NCBI GenBank assembly: GCA_944325765.1 | Contig: CALVBH010000105.1 | Location: 1 to 44,057 of the forward strand | Length of the DNA: 44,057 nucleotides | DNA from: an uncultured Bacteroidales bacterium | Lineage (GTDB): Bacteria; Bacteroidota; Bacteroidia; Bacteroidales; UBA932 | Reading direction: 5' to 3' | Part shown: piece after piece, positions 41,626 through 44,057 of the stretch | Numbering within the stretch: the stretch's first letter is position 1 | Layout: each line of letters starts with the position of its first letter | Notes under the pieces: generated by a model | What the model was told of the DNA's origin: nothing | The model's database searches: none | What the model saw: only the letters and a program-made list of their open reading frames with translations | Program-made: the position numbers and the translations under genes

Positions 41626-42060
41626 ATGAAAGTCAAGATAACAAACAAGTCTGCGTACCCATCTCCGGAATACGCGACTGCAATGTCGGCCGGAATGGAT
41701 ATCAAGGCTGACATACAGGAGCCGGTCACACTTGGGCCACTCGCCAGGAAAATGATTCCTACCGGACTGTATATAGCCCTGCCGGAAGGATATGAGGCCC
41801 AGATAAGGCCGAGAAGCGGTCTGGCAGCCAAACACGGCATCACGGTCCTGAATTCGCCAGGCACGGTAGATGCAGACTACCGCGGGGAAATCAAGGTGAT
41901 ACTCGTAAACCTTTCCGACACCCCGTTCACGGTCAATCCCGGAGAACGGATAGCCCAGATGGTCATCGCACGTCACGAGCGTGTGGTATGGGACGAAGTG
42001 GAAGAACTTGACGAAACGGAACGCGGGACAGGCGGATTCGGAAGCACAGGTAAAAAATGA
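41626..42060 (+). CDS. dut: Deoxyuridine 5'-triphosphate nucleotidohydrolase (dUTPase)
   Basis: A 144-residue trimeric dUTPase (dUTP to dUMP and PPi). The five motifs are present: [16 protein letters not shown] (61-67), [17 protein letters not shown] (79-95), RIAQMVI (108-114) and the C-terminal P-loop-like [10 protein letters not shown] (133-142). ATG 41626 is chosen: the frame is open further upstream but that part covers tRNA-Ala. murF follows after 13 bp, forming a short operon. Confidence 0.97.
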   Translation: MKVKITNKSAYPSPEYATAMSAGMDIKADIQEPVTLGPLARKMIPTGLYIALPEGYEAQIRPRSGLAAKHGITVLNSPGTVDADYRGEIKVILVNLSDTPFTVNPGERIAQMVIARHERVVWDEVEELDETERGTGGFGSTGKK

Positions 42061-42073
42061 TCGGAACAGGACA

Positions 42074-43474
42074 ATGACAATACAGGAACTTTACAATATT
42101 TTCAGGAAATGCACGGGAGTCGCCACTGACAGCCGGCAGATACATGGCGGAGAACTGTTTTTCGCGCTGAAAGGGGAAAACTTCGACGGAAACGACTACG
42201 CACTCAAGGCACTCGAAGCGGGAGCGGCCTATGCCGTCGTTTCCGGGGATTCGGAAGCGGCAGGACAAGACGGGAGAATGATTCCGGCGGAAGACACGCT
42301 GAAAACACTGCAGGAGCTTGCGCGCTGGCACAGATCCGTGACATTCGTAAACGGAAAACCCATAACAGTCATCGGTCTGACAGGGACGAACGGCAAGACC
42401 ACGACCAAAGAACTGATGAAGGCCGTCCTTTCCGTACGCTACAATGTGACTGCCACGGAAGGAAACCTGAACAACAGTATAGGTGTACCCCTTTCCCTCC
42501 TGAAAATCAATGACAAGTCGGAAATAGCCATCATAGAAATGGGGGCAAGCCATCCCGGCGACATAAAGGAACTCGTATCCGTCTGCCTTCCGAACTTCGG
42601 GCTCATAACCAATGTGGGCAAGGCTCACCTGCTCGGATTCGGCAGTTTCGAGGGAGTGAAAAAGGCCAAAGGGGAACTGTACGACTACATCCAGAGGACA
42701 GCGGACAAGGTATTCCTGAATGTTGACAACAAGGAACTGTGCAGCATGGCGGCGGAACGTCCGGACCTGCAGACAATCCCGTACGGGAAAGAATACCAGG
42801 GAGCCGAAATCCTGGCATGTGATGAAAGCCATCCGTACCTCAGGATATTGCTGAAAGAGGAAAACCTGCAAATAGACACACGGCTGATAGGCAGCTACAA
42901 TGCAGACAACGTAATGGCGGCGCTGGCTGTCGGACAATATTTCGGGATAAGCCATGAGGATGCCGCCAGGGCCATAGAAGCCTATGTGCCGACAAACAAC
43001 AGGTCGCAGCTGCTCAGAACTGAAAACAACATCCTGATAACCGATGCATACAACGCCAATCCTACCAGTATGGAGGCCGCACTCGACAACTTCGGGAAAA
43101 TACAGGCAGGGCACAAGACAGTAATGCTCGGAAACATGCTCGAACTGGGAGAGGATTCAGCGGCCGAACACAGGAAGATATTGTCAAGGACAGCGGCTTC
43201 AGCCGATATCGAGAAGGCGTTTTTCGTAGGAGAAGAATTTTGGAAGGCCGCATCAGAGTCTGACGAAAGGATTCCTGACATGCCATCCGCACCCGGAGAG
43301 CTTCCCGTATGTTCCTCTGTCGTCCTGAAAGACGGAAACGGACATGAAACCGGCTTCTTCCTGACATCGAAAGACCTGGCCGGATATCTCAAGGACCATC
43401 CCGTAAAAGGAAACACCGTCCTCATCAAAGGTTCACGCGGAACCAGGATGGAGACAGTGCTCGAATATCTTTAA
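42074..43474 (+). CDS. murF: UDP-N-acetylmuramoyl-tripeptide--D-alanyl-D-alanine ligase
   Basis: A 466-residue Mur ligase adding D-Ala-D-Ala to the peptidoglycan precursor. Seen: the substrate domain start ATDSRQIHGGELFFALKGENFDGN, ATP loop GLTGTNGKTTTKE (101-113), EGNLNNSIGVPLSLL, IEMGASHPGDI and TNVGKAHLLGFGSFEGVKKAKGEL, and the C-terminal NNRSQLLRTENNILITDAYNANPTSM. ATG 42074 gives the normal N-terminus. It lies 13 bp after dut. The length is typical. Confidence 0.97.
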   Translation: MTIQELYNIFRKCTGVATDSRQIHGGELFFALKGENFDGNDYALKALEAGAAYAVVSGDSEAAGQDGRMIPAEDTLKTLQELARWHRSVTFVNGKPITVIGLTGTNGKTTTKELMKAVLSVRYNVTATEGNLNNSIGVPLSLLKINDKSEIAIIEMGASHPGDIKELVSVCLPNFGLITNVGKAHLLGFGSFEGVKKAKGELYDYIQRTADKVFLNVDNKELCSMAAERPDLQTIPYGKEYQGAEILACDESHPYLRILLKEENLQIDTRLIGSYNADNVMAALAVGQYFGISHEDAARAIEAYVPTNNRSQLLRTENNILITDAYNANPTSMEAALDNFGKIQAGHKTVMLGNMLELGEDSAAEHRKILSRTAASADIEKAFFVGEEFWKAASESDERIPDMPSAPGELPVCSSVVLKDGNGHETGFFLTSKDLAGYLKDHPVKGNTVLIKGSRGTRMETVLEYL

Positions 43475-43481
43475 TCTTTTG

Positions 43482-43508
43482 TTCCGGCAGATTTGCAATC
43501 TGCCGGAA
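43482..43508 (+). repeat. Long perfect hairpin after murF
   Basis: A 12-bp stem TTCCGGCAGATT/AATCTGCCGGAA with loop TGC, 7 bp after the murF stop. There is no T-run after it, so as a terminator it would be atypical. It may instead belong to the neighbouring repeat. Confidence 0.8.
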
Positions 43509-43509
43509 T

Positions 43510-43544
43510 ATAAACAAACAACCGGATTGCAAATCCGGTTGAAC
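43510..43544 (+). repeat. 35-bp palindromic repeat, copy 2
   Basis: Second copy of the repeat at 38463-38497. Its core is a 9-bp stem AACCGGATT/AATCCGGTT with loop GCA (43520-43540). GTCACCCTC follows 10 bp later at 43555-43563. Confidence 0.85.
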
Positions 43545-43558
43545 GTTATAGCAAGTCA

Positions 43559-43580
43559 CCCTCTTTTATTCAAAAAAGGG
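43559..43580 (-). terminator. Possible glnS terminator hairpin
   Basis: CCCTCTTTT and AAAAAAGGG (43559-43567, 43572-43580) form a 9-bp stem with one mismatch, 12 bp beyond the glnS stop on the minus strand. There is no strong T-run. Confidence 0.3.
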
Positions 43581-43592
43581 GAAAGCCTTAAA

Positions 43593-44057
43593 TCAGAACT
43601 TGAAGGAATCCTTCAGGGCAGTGGTCTTGTTGAACACGAACCGGTCCGGAGTGGAATCCGGATCCTTGAAGAAATAACCGGTGCGTTCGAACTGTACCGC
43701 TATGCCCGAATTGTCCTCAAGAAGAGCAGGCTCCGCAAAACCCTCCGCCACAATCAGAGAATCTGGATTCAGATAATCCTTATAGTCTTTCCCTTCCGGT
43801 ATGGATCCCATCTGGGCCTCAGTGAAAAGCTTGTCATATATCCTGAGCTCCACTTTCCGGCAATGCGCTTCGGACACCCAGTGGATAGTGCCTTTAACCG
43901 AACGCCACTCTCCCGCCCCCGGTCTTGATGCAGGATCGTAAGTACATCTGATTTCGGTGATATTGCCGTCGGCATCCTTCACCACTTCCTCGCATTTCAC
44001 TATGTAAGTGTATTTGAGACGCACCTCCCCTCCCGGTTTGAGACGGAAATACTTTTT
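43593..44057 (-). CDS. glnS: Glutamine--tRNA ligase, C-terminal part
   Basis: The anticodon-binding C-terminal domain of glutaminyl-tRNA synthetase; the catalytic part lies beyond the window edge. About 154 residues are visible. YFRLKPGGEVRLKYTYIVKCEEVVKD and GTIHWVSEAHCRKVELRIYDKLFTEAQ are the conserved beta-barrel segments, and the tail is FVFNKTTALKDSFKF. It ends 118 bp from murF, tail to tail, with hairpins and the 35-bp repeat in between. Confidence 0.95.
   Translation of the reverse strand, partial: KKYFRLKPGGEVRLKYTYIVKCEEVVKDADGNITEIRCTYDPASRPGAGEWRSVKGTIHWVSEAHCRKVELRIYDKLFTEAQMGSIPEGKDYKDYLNPDSLIVAEGFAEPALLEDNSGIAVQFERTGYFFKDPDSTPDRFVFNKTTALKDSFKF

Noticed and set aside
41963..43114. 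A long minus-strand frame opposite murF (383 codons)
   Set aside because: Shadow of murF, with biased codon positions and no recognisable protein pattern.
43479..43928. A plus-strand frame of 149 codons after murF
   Set aside because: It consists of the repeat region and the antisense of glnS, whose protein sequence on the other strand is unmistakable.

Overview
The window is a compact chromosomal segment of roughly 50% GC from a member of the Bacteroidota, most likely order Bacteroidales. Evidence for this is the recurrent -7 promoter box TAnnTTTG (several copies with a TTG 19-21 bp upstream), phylum-typical families (DUF4290, DUF3822, FISUMP-type and fimbrillin-like lipoproteins, a phosphate-selective-porin-type OM channel) and a complete F1Fo ATP synthase operon in the order D-C-B-E-F-H-A-G. 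The ptb-buk butyrate genes fit a fermentative anaerobe, possibly gut-associated; the genus cannot be fixed from the sequence alone.

Layout. 1-2.5 kb: 3' end of an ABC-2 exporter permease, an EamA transporter and a lysine-exporter-like LysO encoded as two overlapping genes. 2.6-6.4 kb: DUF4290 protein, the DNA translocase FtsK and a LolA-like protein. 6.4-9.4 kb (minus): a FISUMP lipoprotein, LemA and two TPM-domain proteins. 9.5-11.7 kb: ApbE flavinyltransferase converging on a short ComEC-like protein. 11.8-15.0 kb: acetate kinase, phosphate butyryltransferase and butyrate kinase. 15.0-21.1 kb (minus): NrnA phosphoesterase, two FKBP lipoproteins, a MATE transporter, a cytidylate-kinase-like protein and a serine hydrolase. 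21.3-24.6 kb (plus): a pseudopilin-like membrane protein, DUF3822, RsmD, a DUF4861-like protein and YbaK. 24.6-32.9 kb (minus): the ATP synthase operon behind a porin. 33.0-38.3 kb: an AlkD-like protein; a 50-residue peptide gene with a G9 tract followed by a large fimbrillin-like/beta-helix lipoprotein; and an ECF sigma factor with two small membrane proteins. 38.6-43.5 kb: three genes for an acetamido-amino-uronic acid nucleotide sugar, tRNA-Ala(TGC), dut and murF. The window ends in glnS (minus, cut).

Gene interplay. The ATP synthase subunit c lacks the Na+ ligand residues, so H+ coupling is predicted; its epsilon is short. The ack-ptb-buk set gives two substrate-level ATP-yielding exits. 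The wlbA/wbpE/wbpD-like trio probably feeds a surface polysaccharide.

The least explained parts are (i) the G9-containing mini-gene in front of the surface lipoprotein, where a slip either way ends the peptide within a few codons, (ii) an array of six short hairpins at 38.33-38.49 kb, and (iii) a 35-bp palindromic repeat that recurs at 43.51 kb and so brackets the sugar/tRNA/dut/murF block. No CRISPR array, prophage, transposase or rRNA was seen.
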